DNA of 64,000 nt from positions 168,225 through 232,224 of the forward strand of contig NZ_JAPFQO010000011.1 of assembly GCF_026241195.1 (NCBI RefSeq), written 5' to 3'. The notes under the pieces were generated by a model. It saw only the letters and a list, made by a program, of their open reading frames with translations. It had not been told where the DNA came from and did not search any database. Both the position numbers and the translations under genes were made by a program. How positions within the stretch are numbered: the first letter of the stretch is position 1; each line of letters opens with the position of its first letter. Source of the stretch: Pontibacter anaerobius. GTDB taxonomy: Bacteria; Bacteroidota; Bacteroidia; Cytophagales; Hymenobacteraceae. This document shows positions 36,298 to 44,004 of the stretch, in pieces.

Positions 36298-36310
36298 CGG
36301 TTTTGTTAGT

Positions 36311-36706
36311 TTATCTATTAAATCTATATTCTACAATATCAGTAAGTTCATCACTAATTACTTCTTCAGTTTCGAAATAGAGTTCTGAGGATGTTAATTT
36401 GTTGATATCAAATACATACTCATCTTCAGATCCTTTGTCCTGGATAATGCTATTTTCATCCGCAGTAAATTCCCAGGTTCCATTGCCGATTTCTTCACCT
36501 TCTCCGAAATGAATATAAGATCCGTCTTTGTTGAACTGAATTTGAATGTCTTTGATATCTGAACCGAATTCTTCGACACTCATAGGTTTACCTTTGTAGT
36601 AAACCGCGTTTCCGTTCCATTTGCCTGCTGTCAGCAAATCAATGTTGGAAACTTTTGGGCTTTCGTCATCATCCTTATCACAGCTCGATAATGTGAGCAG
36701 GCACAA
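36311..36706 (-). CDS. Lipocalin-like lipoprotein paralogue with a lost ATG start
   Basis: The product matches the neighbouring lipoprotein (LLTAGKWNGNAV, FNKDGSYIHFGE, GNGTWEFT, INKLTSSELYFE) and has lipobox LSSC followed by DKDDDE. In frame upstream lies the paralogue's NKLKL signal peptide: codons from 36745 read T-NKLKLVTLFFAS, so the expected ATG is ACG (36745-36743). The longest standard start is TTG at 36706, which leaves a very short signal peptide of about 8 residues before Cys. Either ACG initiates, TTG is used, or expression is lost. Confidence 0.6.
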   Translation of the reverse strand: MCLLTLSSCDKDDDESPKVSNIDLLTAGKWNGNAVYYKGKPMSVEEFGSDIKDIQIQFNKDGSYIHFGEGEEIGNGTWEFTADENSIIQDKGSEDEYVFDINKLTSSELYFETEEVISDELTDIVEYRFNR

Positions 36707-36948
36707 AGAAGCAAAGAAAAGTGTAACTAGCTTAAGTTTGTTCGTAAATTATAATGTTTAAATGATTATACGGGCCAAATATAGTAAGTTTAATATACTC
36801 TAGAATATTATTGAACTACAATTTTCATTAAAAGCGATAAAAAAAGCGTTAGATCCAGACGAAGCGTAGTTTCTGTTGGACTCTTTAGAAGGTGTTTCTA
36901 GATTGTAAAGGAATGTGTTTAAACAGGAAGAGCCGCTAAAGTATAAAA

Positions 36949-36985
36949 ACAGCAAAGCCAACCCCTGAGAGGCTGGCTTTGCTGT
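36949..36985 (-). terminator. Terminator after lepB
   Basis: Arms 36949-36963 and 36971-36985 pair over 15 bases with one mismatch, loop of 7. It is preceded by AAAGTATAAAAACAGCAAAG, the same stem-base sequence as at 22442 and 35795. Confidence 0.75.
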
Positions 36986-37004
36986 GTCCTATAAGCATAA
37001 AACC

Positions 37005-38111
37005 TTAGTCTATGATGTTGAAGATGCGGTCCCAACGAATTTTGCTGAACATGTTACCTTCAGGATTGGTAGACATCCAGATCATCACGGCCTTACCTAC
37101 AATGTGGTCTGCTGGCACGTAGCCCCAGTAGCGTGAGTCGAGGGAATTGTGGCGGTTGTCGCCCATCATAAAGTAGTAATCCTGTTTAAAGGTATACTGC
37201 TTTGCTTCCTGCCCATCAAGGTATAGTTTTCCATCGCGTACTTCGGCATTTTCGTTGTGCTCATACTCCAGGATAACACGCTCATACAATGGCAGTGTAG
37301 CCGGGGTGATGGCCACGGTTGCGCCTTCTTTCGGGATATAAATCGGGCCATAAAAATCCTTGTTCCACTTATACTGGCTTGGCATGTGAGGGAACACGGC
37401 TGCCTCAGCATTGTCAGGCTGATCTTTATACAGAATCACCTCCTTAATAAAGTCAAGCTTGGATATTTCATCGGCTACCTCCGGGGTGGCATCAATTACA
37501 TAGCCATTATCAAACATTTGCAAATCATTCAGGTTGATGTTGCGGTCCTGGAAGAACTTATCGGAAAGCTGCATGGTAGGCACTATCACATACTTATACT
37601 GAAGCTTCTCCGGATTCTCAATGGCCTCGCCGTTTATAAATACCTGCATATCCCTTACCTCCAGGGAATCCCCCGGAAGGCCGATACAACGCTTGATATA
37701 ATTAGTGCGCAGGTCGGCTGGGTGTTGCTCTTCCGGAGGGAAGTTAAACACTACCACATCATTACGCTTTACTTCTGAGAATCCCGGCAACCGGTACGAT
37801 GTCAGCTGGATGGCGTCAGAGTAGGAGGGGATGTTCGTGCCCCAAATGGTCTGGTGCGTCAGTGGTACCTGTAGGGGCGTCATAGGGGTGCGCGGACCGT
37901 AATGCAGTTTGCTCACAAACAGGAAGTCACCAACCAGCAGTGATTTCTCCATGGATGGCGTAGGGATGGTATAGGCCTCAAAGGTGGCCCAGCGGATAAG
38001 GCTGGCGGCAATAACGGCAAAAAGGATGGCGTCGCCCCACTCACGGAAAAAGCTCTTCTTTTTCTTAGGTTCTTTCGTTTCGGGTTTACTTTCCCAAAAT
38101 TTTACTTTCAT
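37005..38111 (-). CDS. lepB: Signal peptidase I
   Basis: The 368-residue inner-membrane protease removes signal peptides. A basic N-terminus, one membrane helix (about 27-44) and then the catalytic TPSMEKSL with Ser53 follow. The general-base Lys140 lies in NYIKRCIGLPGD. A large insert (about 155-300) and the C-terminal MGDNRHNSLDSRYWG box are typical of the Bacteroidota form. It ends the par/dap cluster, 14 bases after dapB. Confidence 0.96.
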   Translation of the reverse strand: MKVKFWESKPETKEPKKKKSFFREWGDAILFAVIAASLIRWATFEAYTIPTPSMEKSLLVGDFLFVSKLHYGPRTPMTPLQVPLTHQTIWGTNIPSYSDAIQLTSYRLPGFSEVKRNDVVVFNFPPEEQHPADLRTNYIKRCIGLPGDSLEVRDMQVFINGEAIENPEKLQYKYVIVPTMQLSDKFFQDRNINLNDLQMFDNGYVIDATPEVADEISKLDFIKEVILYKDQPDNAEAAVFPHMPSQYKWNKDFYGPIYIPKEGATVAITPATLPLYERVILEYEHNENAEVRDGKLYLDGQEAKQYTFKQDYYFMMGDNRHNSLDSRYWGYVPADHIVGKAVMIWMSTNPEGNMFSKIRWDRIFNIID

Positions 38112-38125
38112 CTGCTAAGTTATGG

Positions 38126-38842
38126 TTACAGGTTTAGCATGTCCTTCATGCCATAAACGCCCTGGCGGCCCTGCAGCCAGGCAGCAGCCATTACGGCGCC
38201 TTCGGCAAATCCGGCACGGGTGTGGGCAATGTGTCCTAACTCAATTTTATCTACTTCAGAGCTATAGGTAACAATGTGTGTGCCCACTACATCTGGCTCC
38301 CGCTCCGAAGCAATGTTTAATTTAGTTTTTTCTTCCGGATTATCACTAACCCATCCGCTTAAATCTTTGTAGCTTGAAAGTATGCCCTCGGCGGTGGTAA
38401 TGCCGGTGCCGCTCGGTTTGTCAACCTTCTGCAGGTGGTGCACCTCGCGTATGGCTACGCTGTACTCTTTGTAGTCCTTCATTTTGCTGGCGATGTATTC
38501 GTTGAAATGAAAGAAGAGGTTTACGCCCACGCTAAAGTTGGAAGCATAGAAAAAGGCACCTTTGTTTTCGGCGCATAAGGCTTCGGCTTGCTCATACTTG
38601 TCCAGCCAGCCAGTAGAGCCGGATACCACCGGAATGCCTTGGGTAAGGCAGTAGCTGATGTTGGAGAAGGCAGACTCAGGATGCGTGAACTCAATGGCTA
38701 CGTCGGTGTTAGCTGCGGTGTATTTCCGCAGTTCCTGCGTGTTGCTGTGGTCTATTTTACCGATTATCTGATGGCCTTTGGCCAGGGCTGTCTGCTCAAT
38801 GGTTTTGCCCATTTTGCCATAGCCTATCAAAAGGATTTTCAT
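38126..38842 (-). CDS. dapB: 4-hydroxy-tetrahydrodipicolinate reductase
   Basis: The 238-residue enzyme reduces hydroxy-tetrahydrodipicolinate on the lysine/diaminopimelate route that feeds peptidoglycan. The dinucleotide motif LLIGYGKMGKT (4-14), SGSTGW, ASNFSVGVNLF and the catalytic-region REVHHLQKVDKPSGTG are intact. The start ATG overlaps the DUF5683 stop by 4 bases (ATGA). Confidence 0.96.
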   Translation of the reverse strand: MKILLIGYGKMGKTIEQTALAKGHQIIGKIDHSNTQELRKYTAANTDVAIEFTHPESAFSNISYCLTQGIPVVSGSTGWLDKYEQAEALCAENKGAFFYASNFSVGVNLFFHFNEYIASKMKDYKEYSVAIREVHHLQKVDKPSGTGITTAEGILSSYKDLSGWVSDNPEEKTKLNIASEREPDVVGTHIVTYSSEVDKIELGHIAHTRAGFAEGAVMAAAWLQGRQGVYGMKDMLNL

Positions 38843-39489
38843 TTTGAACGTGTGTATAGAGTAAGGGTAAAGCCGGGAGTAAGGGTGCCGGGTTGGTTAC
38901 GGAGCGGCAGCAGGTTTGGCTGCACACGCAGCGCCAGGTCTTCGCTCACCTCAAAGTCCTTTAAGTGGGCGTGCACGTAAGCCTCTGCGATCTGCAAAGT
39001 ATAGGCTGCGACAGAAAGTATGATGGTCAGGTCGCGGTTACGGCGATAGTAGTCGCGGCGGTAGCGCAGATTGCTTACAGCGTTTGTACCATTCTGTACC
39101 CCAAGAATCGGGTGATTTGCATATTGGTCAACAGTTGTCGAGTCGTTGTCGGTGCGGCGCAGCAGGGCAACCCGGTAATCCTGGAATTTATCGTTGTTGT
39201 CGATAAAAAAGTATGTCAACACGGCACCCGTGGCGTACACGATTGGCACTTTCCAATAGGCTTTGTTGTACACCTGTCCGGCACCCGGAATAATGGCTGA
39301 GAATAACGCTGCCTTAGCTGGTTTGTCCCACTTGCTCAGGAAAAAGCCTCTTTGCTGCTCTGCCGTGTCTGGCGGTACGGGCACGCGCACAGAATCAGGG
39401 CCGGCAGTAATTACCTGCCCCTGTGTTTGTGCCGGGGCAAAGTATAAAACCATGCCCAACAGCCATGCCACAGCGCCAACCTTCCTCAT
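38839..39489 (-). CDS. DUF5683 family protein
   Basis: The 216-residue protein has an N-terminal signal/hydrophobic segment, then LFSAIIPGAGQVYNKAYWKVPIVYATGA, the TM2-like loop that marks DUF5683, and a second hydrophobic segment near ILSVAAYTLQIAEAYV. It is probably an inner-membrane or periplasmic-side protein. Function unknown; in Bacteroidota it is regularly found after parB. It overlaps dapB by 4 bases. Confidence 0.88.
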   Translation of the reverse strand: MRKVGAVAWLLGMVLYFAPAQTQGQVITAGPDSVRVPVPPDTAEQQRGFFLSKWDKPAKAALFSAIIPGAGQVYNKAYWKVPIVYATGAVLTYFFIDNNDKFQDYRVALLRRTDNDSTTVDQYANHPILGVQNGTNAVSNLRYRRDYYRRNRDLTIILSVAAYTLQIAEAYVHAHLKDFEVSEDLALRVQPNLLPLRNQPGTLTPGFTLTLYTRSK

Positions 39490-39494
39490 TCGCT

Positions 39495-40409
39495 TTAGTA
39501 GTTTAGTATCTCAAGTATACGGTTCAGCTCATCCACCGATACAAAAGGGATTTTTATCTCCCCTTTTCCATCGTTATTAGCCTTTACCTGTATCTTGGTG
39601 CCAAACTGCGAGGTAAGCCTGCTCTCTACTGTCTTGAGCTCCTGGTCATACTTGCCGAACATCAATTTTTGCTGTGCATCCGGTTTTTTCTTGGCGTTTT
39701 GAAGGTTACGCACCAGTTCCTCCACCTTTCGTACCGACAATTCCTTGGCCACCACTTCCTTAAACACATCCAGCTGCTGCTCAATGGTGTCAATATTGAT
39801 GAGGGCGCGGGCGTGTCCCATGCTGATCACGTTGTCGCGCAGGGCGATCTGTATATCCGGCGGAAGCTTGAGCAGGCGCAGGTAATTGGTAACGGTTGTG
39901 CGCTTTTTGCCTACGCGGTCGCCCAGTTCTTCCTGCTTCAGGCTACACTCGGTGAGCAGGCGCTGGTAGGAGAGGGCTATCTCGATGGCGTTCAGGTTTT
40001 CACGCTGAATGTTCTCGATCAGGGCCATCTCCAGCATCTGCTGGTCATCGGCCTTGCGTATGTAAGCCGGTATTTCTTTAAGGCCGGCAATCTTGGAAGC
40101 CTGGTAACGGCGCTCCCCCGAAATAAGCTGATAACTGTTCGGGCCTAATTGTCTTACAGTGATGGGCTGGATAATGCCCTGTACTTTGATAGACTCTGCC
40201 AACTCCTCCAGTGCAGCCTGGTCAAAATGCGTGCGCGGCTGGTAAGGGTTGGTCTGTATGTGGTCAATGGCTATGTCTGCGATGGTATTAACGTCGTTTA
40301 AAGTGGAAGACTCTGTTTTACCGGTGTACTTGTTGCCCTCCAGAAGAGAGCCAAGGCCTCGGCCGAGGCCGCCTTTACGTTTCGCTGCAGAATTCTTGTT
40401 TTCAGACAT
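39495..40409 (-). CDS. parB: Chromosome-partitioning protein ParB
   Basis: The 304-residue protein has an N-terminal basic tail (GLGRGLGSLL), the ParB/Srx CTPase domain with IQTNPYQPRTHFD and SGERRYQASKIAGL, a helix-turn-helix parS-binding domain (LGDRVGKKRTTVTNYLRLLKLP) and a C-terminal dimerisation domain. It loads on parS sites and spreads as a CTP-dependent clamp. 13 bases after parA. I saw no parS-like 16-mer in the window. Confidence 0.96.
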   Translation of the reverse strand: MSENKNSAAKRKGGLGRGLGSLLEGNKYTGKTESSTLNDVNTIADIAIDHIQTNPYQPRTHFDQAALEELAESIKVQGIIQPITVRQLGPNSYQLISGERRYQASKIAGLKEIPAYIRKADDQQMLEMALIENIQRENLNAIEIALSYQRLLTECSLKQEELGDRVGKKRTTVTNYLRLLKLPPDIQIALRDNVISMGHARALINIDTIEQQLDVFKEVVAKELSVRKVEELVRNLQNAKKKPDAQQKLMFGKYDQELKTVESRLTSQFGTKIQVKANNDGKGEIKIPFVSVDELNRILEILNY

Positions 40410-40422
40410 GTACTCGTAATTG

Positions 40423-41205
40423 TTATTTCGCCAGCACTACGCTGTTCTTCTCTGCTATTTCGCGGGCCAGGTTCAGGTAGCTCAGCGCTCCTTTGCTGTC
40501 GGCATCGTGCAGCAGGGCAGGTATACCGAAGCTCGGCGACTCGCTCAGTTTCACGTTTCTAGGGATGATAGTATCGAACACCATCTGCTGGAAGTGCGTT
40601 TTCACCTCTTCCACCACCTGGTTGCTCAGGCGCAGGCGCACGTCATACATTGTCAGGAGAATGCCTTCGATGGCTAGTTCCGGGTTGAGCCTTGACTGTA
40701 TGATCTTGATCGTGTTCAGGAGCTTGCCCAAACCCTCCAGTGCGAAATACTCACACTGCACGGGTATCACCACGGAATCGGCTGCCGTAAGAGAGTTCAC
40801 AGTTATCAGACCCAGCGACGGAGAGCAGTCGATGATGATGTAATCATACTTCTGCTTCATGTCAGTCAGCGCCTCGCGCATCTTTTCCTCACGGTTTGGC
40901 ATGTTGATCATCTCCACTTCTGCGCCCACCAGGTCGATGTGCGAGGGGATCAGGTCCAGAAACTCGATGTTTGGCGACTGTAGCACGATGTCCTCTGCCT
41001 TCACATCCTCCACCATGCACTCGTAAATGCTGCTGGTAATGGTAGCAGGGTCGAAACCAAGGCCTGAGGTGGCGTTCGCCTGTGGGTCGGCGTCAACCAA
41101 TAGCGTCTTATATTCAAGGGCTGCCAGGCTTGCTGCAAGGTTAATGGCCGTAGTGGTTTTGCCTACGCCACCTTTCTGGTTGGCAACCGCAATAATTTTT
41201 CCCAT
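40423..41205 (-). CDS. parA: Chromosome-partitioning ATPase ParA
   Basis: The 260-residue protein has the deviant Walker [13 protein letters not shown] (10-21) and Walker [14 protein letters not shown] that mark ParA/Soj ATPases. It forms DNA-bound dimers that ParB uses to move origins. I start at ATG 41205, because [13 protein letters not shown] is the family N-terminus; six codons upstream are unconserved. 7 bases after the UPF0173 gene. Confidence 0.96.
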   Translation of the reverse strand: MGKIIAVANQKGGVGKTTTAINLAASLAALEYKTLLVDADPQANATSGLGFDPATITSSIYECMVEDVKAEDIVLQSPNIEFLDLIPSHIDLVGAEVEMINMPNREEKMREALTDMKQKYDYIIIDCSPSLGLITVNSLTAADSVVIPVQCEYFALEGLGKLLNTIKIIQSRLNPELAIEGILLTMYDVRLRLSNQVVEEVKTHFQQMVFDTIIPRNVKLSESPSFGIPALLHDADSKGALSYLNLAREIAEKNSVVLAK

Positions 41206-41212
41206 GTTATAC

Positions 41213-41893
41213 TTATAGTTCAATAGTTTGACCTATCTCCATCAAAATAAGTTCCTTGTCTGCCATCTGCGCCACTTCCATCACCTCCTCCTTGTCAATC
41301 TTGATGTAGGGGAAGGTATCGAAGTGCATCCCGATCACTTTTTCTACCTGCACAAAATCGGCGGCCACCATGGCGTCGTGAATATCCATGGTAAAATTAT
41401 CGCCGATAGGCAGCAGCGCGAAGTCCACGTCAAACTGCTCCGGTATGAGTTTCATGTCATAGGTAAGGGCGGTGTCGCCGGCGAAGTAGAATGTCTGGCT
41501 CTCCGTTTCTACTACAAATCCCGCTGCGCTGCCGGCGTAGGTGCCGTCTGGCAAAGAGCTGGAGTGGATGGCGTTCACCATTTTTACTGTGCCGAATGGT
41601 AGCGTCACCTTGCCTCCCGTGTTCATCGGGTGCAGGTTCTCGAGGCCTTTGGCACCATACCAGTTCGTGATCTCGAAAGTAGCGATAATGGTACTGTTGT
41701 TGTTGCGGGCTATCTGCTCAGCGTCGTGTATGTGGTCCTGGTGGCCATGCGACAGCAGGATATAATCAGCTTTTATATCGTCTACGTTGATGCTGGATGC
41801 AAGCTCGTTAGGGGAAATGAATGGATCGAACAATACGCGGTTCTTTCCGATCTCAAATAAAAAGCAAGACTGGCCGTAGTACGTTATTTTCAT
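41213..41893 (-). CDS. UPF0173 metal-dependent hydrolase (metallo-beta-lactamase fold)
   Basis: The 226-residue protein has the metal-binding motif [12 protein letters not shown] (HxHxDH), a downstream [11 protein letters not shown] histidine, the [10 protein letters not shown] aspartate and GMHFDTFPY. It matches the UPF0173 family of beta-lactamase-fold hydrolases of unknown substrate. The start is ATG 41893 ([14 protein letters not shown]). First gene of the block that continues with parA and parB. Confidence 0.9.
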   Translation of the reverse strand: MKITYYGQSCFLFEIGKNRVLFDPFISPNELASSINVDDIKADYILLSHGHQDHIHDAEQIARNNNSTIIATFEITNWYGAKGLENLHPMNTGGKVTLPFGTVKMVNAIHSSSLPDGTYAGSAAGFVVETESQTFYFAGDTALTYDMKLIPEQFDVDFALLPIGDNFTMDIHDAMVAADFVQVEKVIGMHFDTFPYIKIDKEEVMEVAQMADKELILMEIGQTIEL

Positions 41894-41946
41894 AATCTTA
41901 TCAATTTTAGCTTTTCTATATCTACGCAAGATAACTTAAACTTCCA

Positions 41947-41954
41947 CAAAGATA
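41947..41954 (-). promoter_or_regulatory. -7 element of the UPF0173-parA-parB-DUF5683-dapB-lepB cluster
   Basis: On the minus strand TATCTTTG matches TAnnTTTG, 53 bases before ATG 41893. Small gaps and overlaps downstream suggest one long transcript. Confidence 0.5.
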
Positions 41955-42051
41955 CATTTTTTTAGCCACATAGCTTGAGGCATTTTAGAACACATAGCCT
42001 TTATTTATCCACATTTCGGGGCCTTTTAACGGGTGTTCAGAGGCTCAAACA

Positions 42052-42291
42052 ACAGGAGCAAATTATAGCCAGTAATGCAGGAGTATTTACCTCCCCGGAC
42101 GCCACCTTCGCTCGAGTTTAAGCCAATATCTGAACCGCCGCACGGCTCTATATGGGCCTCCTGGAGCTGGATCAGAAGGATAAAACTTGGCAGATCAGGA
42201 ATGATGAAATGTCCTTGTGTATCCTTTTCATGATGGGGTGATTCGCCAGATGCGGAAAGGAATTGAGGCTAATCCTGTGAAAACGCTGTAA
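42052..42291 (+). pseudogene. Possible decayed gene, frame broken several times
   Basis: Protein-like pieces follow one another on the plus strand in shifting frames: EQIIASNAGVFTSPDATFAR (about 42056-42116), ARLYMGLLELDQKDKTWQI (about 42144-42200) and VYPFHDGVIRQMRKGIEANP ending KTL-stop (about 42222-42291). I do not recognise the family. The pieces may be chance; a homology search of the three would decide. Confidence 0.3.
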
Positions 42292-42403
42292 CTTGAGCAT
42301 GTACACAAGTTTTAAAATTCATACTTAAAGTATAACATAATAAGAAAGGGGTTAACTTTCATTAAATGAACGCATCTCTTGTTTTAAATCCTATACGGAA
42401 TTT

Positions 42404-42666
42404 TTATAGGTTGATACCCCTGCGCTGATTAGGGTCTCTGTTTTCATTACGCGGGTTCAGTTTGTCAGCCTCAACTTCTTGTTTATGGATGTTCTCCCGC
42501 ACCTTTTCAATATGTTCGCTCTCTCCTTGTTCGGGCGAGCTTCCTCCACAACGCGGCCTTCCTTGTTCACCATCGGAATCTCGGCTTGCTCCGTCATGGT
42601 CTTCTCCCCATCCTGAAAGGTTGCCAGGTCATTTTCGCTTACCTGTGTGGGTAATATGCTTGCAAG
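42404..42666 (-). pseudogene. Frameshifted small hydrophilic protein gene
   Basis: From 42666 a frame reads LASILPTQVSENDLATFQDG, then EKTMTEQAEIPMVNKEGRVV and EEARP to about 42533. Shifting by one base at the CGCCCGAA sequence (42537-42530) continues as EQGESEHIEKVRENIHKQEV, then EADKLNPRNENRDPNQRRGI ending in a stop at 42404. Both halves are charged and helical in the same style, so they look like one ~88-residue protein with a lost base. No normal start codon was found in the first segment before its stop, except an internal ATG at 42597. Confidence 0.45.
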
Positions 42667-42815
42667 TTGCTACGCCTTACTTTTAGTAGTGCCAGGCGCA
42701 GGAAAACAAACGTAGCCATGGAAAAGGGCGCGCTTCGTTTTAGGTGATAATAAGATTGCTTGGGTAAAGTATAAAATCGTGCAATAAATCAGCAAGCCGC
42801 AATGCGGAAAATATT

Positions 42816-43298
42816 TTACTTCTCCGTCAGCAAAAGCATCACCAACTCATGTAGTTCCTTTATAATTTGCTGTAGTTTTTCAGGGCCTTCTACTTGGTGC
42901 TTCACCCGCTTCACCTCTTTGTCGTTCTCGTAGAAAGTAAGGTAAGAGGAGGGAAGGTCGGTATAAGGGGAAAGGTAGCTGCTCTCCAATGAAGTATAGT
43001 CTAATTCCTGAACGGATTTTTGTACTTGTTTTAACTGCTCCTGTGTTAGCTGTAGCCGAACCGTATCCTGTACAGGCACGTAGCGAAAACCTTCGTAAAG
43101 CAAGCTGCCATCCGAGTAAAAGGTGGCGTTATAAGCCGGACAGGTGCCAAAGCATGGGGTCTTCTGAAATAGCAGCAGCTTCTGCGGCTGTTTCTGGGGC
43201 TCGTTACGCTGAGCCGTTCCTTTTACGCAGCCCGCCAAAAGTATACTTCCGAGCAGCACCAGGGAGAGCAGCCAGTATGTTAATTTAAATTTTAGCAT
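42816..43298 (-). CDS. DUF6438-like lipoprotein
   Basis: The 160-residue protein has a lipoprotein signal with Cys24 (LLAGC). The mature domain has KTPCFGTCPAYNATFYSDGSLLYEG, the cysteine-pair pattern of DUF6438, and ends in helices LQQIIKELHELVMLLL. Function unknown. The ATG at 43298 is chosen because the signal peptide starts there. It lies 10 bases after the 199-residue lipoprotein gene, in the same transcript. Confidence 0.78.
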   Translation of the reverse strand: MLKFKLTYWLLSLVLLGSILLAGCVKGTAQRNEPQKQPQKLLLFQKTPCFGTCPAYNATFYSDGSLLYEGFRYVPVQDTVRLQLTQEQLKQVQKSVQELDYTSLESSYLSPYTDLPSSYLTFYENDKEVKRVKHQVEGPEKLQQIIKELHELVMLLLTEK

Positions 43299-43308
43299 GT
43301 TATACTTT

Positions 43309-43908
43309 CTATTGTTCCTGCTCCAGTTTCCGGAATTTGCCAGCCTCAAAAGTATACGCTTCCGGCTCACATTGCTTGCACTCGCTGTAGTTTACTGCCT
43401 CGTCCGGCGGATTCAGTATAAAAAGACGGCTATCGGCGCTGAAGCTGGCTCCCATACTTCCCTGAATTTTGTCCAACACTTTTCCTGACTGGCGGTCTAT
43501 TACAAAATGCTGTTGGCAACTGGTGCCGCAGCCAATGCTTACCACGGTATACTTTCCGGCAAAGTTTACTCCCTGTTCCATGCCTTGCTTAAGTATGGTG
43601 CGGTAGGTGCGGGCGTCGGTGTGGCTATCTTCATCAAGCGGGGCAAGTTTGCCGCGGTACATATTGCCGACACTGTAGTTCCCGCTGCTCCTGTATTGCT
43701 CGGTTGTGATGCGGTAGCGGTTGTAGAGTTTGGCGTTGGTGCTATCGTTGTAAGGTACGGTCAGGGTATCATTGGCTAAGCCCTCTGCAAGCTGTGGATG
43801 CGTGCTGGCGAGGCCCTCTTCCTGCTCTGTGTTCTGCTGGCAGCCCAGCAAACCCAGCGGCAGCAGCAGGAGAGGCAGCCTGAATGTGGATCTTATCTTC
43901 ATCTTCAT
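43309..43908 (-). CDS. Hypothetical lipoprotein with four-cysteine C-terminal part
   Basis: The 199-residue protein has a lipoprotein signal with Cys23 (GLLGC). The mature part has FAGKYTVVSIGCGTSCQQHFVIDRQSGKV (about 117-145), then SADSRLFILNPPDE and a CKQC pair near the C-terminus. The pattern of strands and DRQSGKV resembles a small beta-propeller-like or PQQ-like fragment. I recognise no named family with confidence. Probably periplasm-facing outer-membrane lipoprotein. Confidence 0.65.
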   Translation of the reverse strand: MKMKIRSTFRLPLLLLPLGLLGCQQNTEQEEGLASTHPQLAEGLANDTLTVPYNDSTNAKLYNRYRITTEQYRSSGNYSVGNMYRGKLAPLDEDSHTDARTYRTILKQGMEQGVNFAGKYTVVSIGCGTSCQQHFVIDRQSGKVLDKIQGSMGASFSADSRLFILNPPDEAVNYSECKQCEPEAYTFEAGKFRKLEQEQ

Positions 43909-43949
43909 ATATAGTATACATACGGATTCTTTAACGCCGTAGCCATAAA

Positions 43950-43979
43950 AAAAGCCTTTCCGAAGTAGGAAAGGCTTTT
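43950..43979. terminator. Terminator after yidC
   Basis: AAAAGCCTTTCC (43950-43961) pairs with GGAAAGGCTTTT (43968-43979), loop GAAGTA. The A-run on its left gives a T-run for the minus-strand transcript from yidC. Confidence 0.85.
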
Positions 43980-44004
43980 CATTTATATGAAGTAGTATAA
44001 AAGC

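Noticed and set aside
39495..41205. Search for parS near parAB
   Set aside because: No TGTTTCACGTGAAACA-like 16-mer was found by eye in the window; sites may lie elsewhere.
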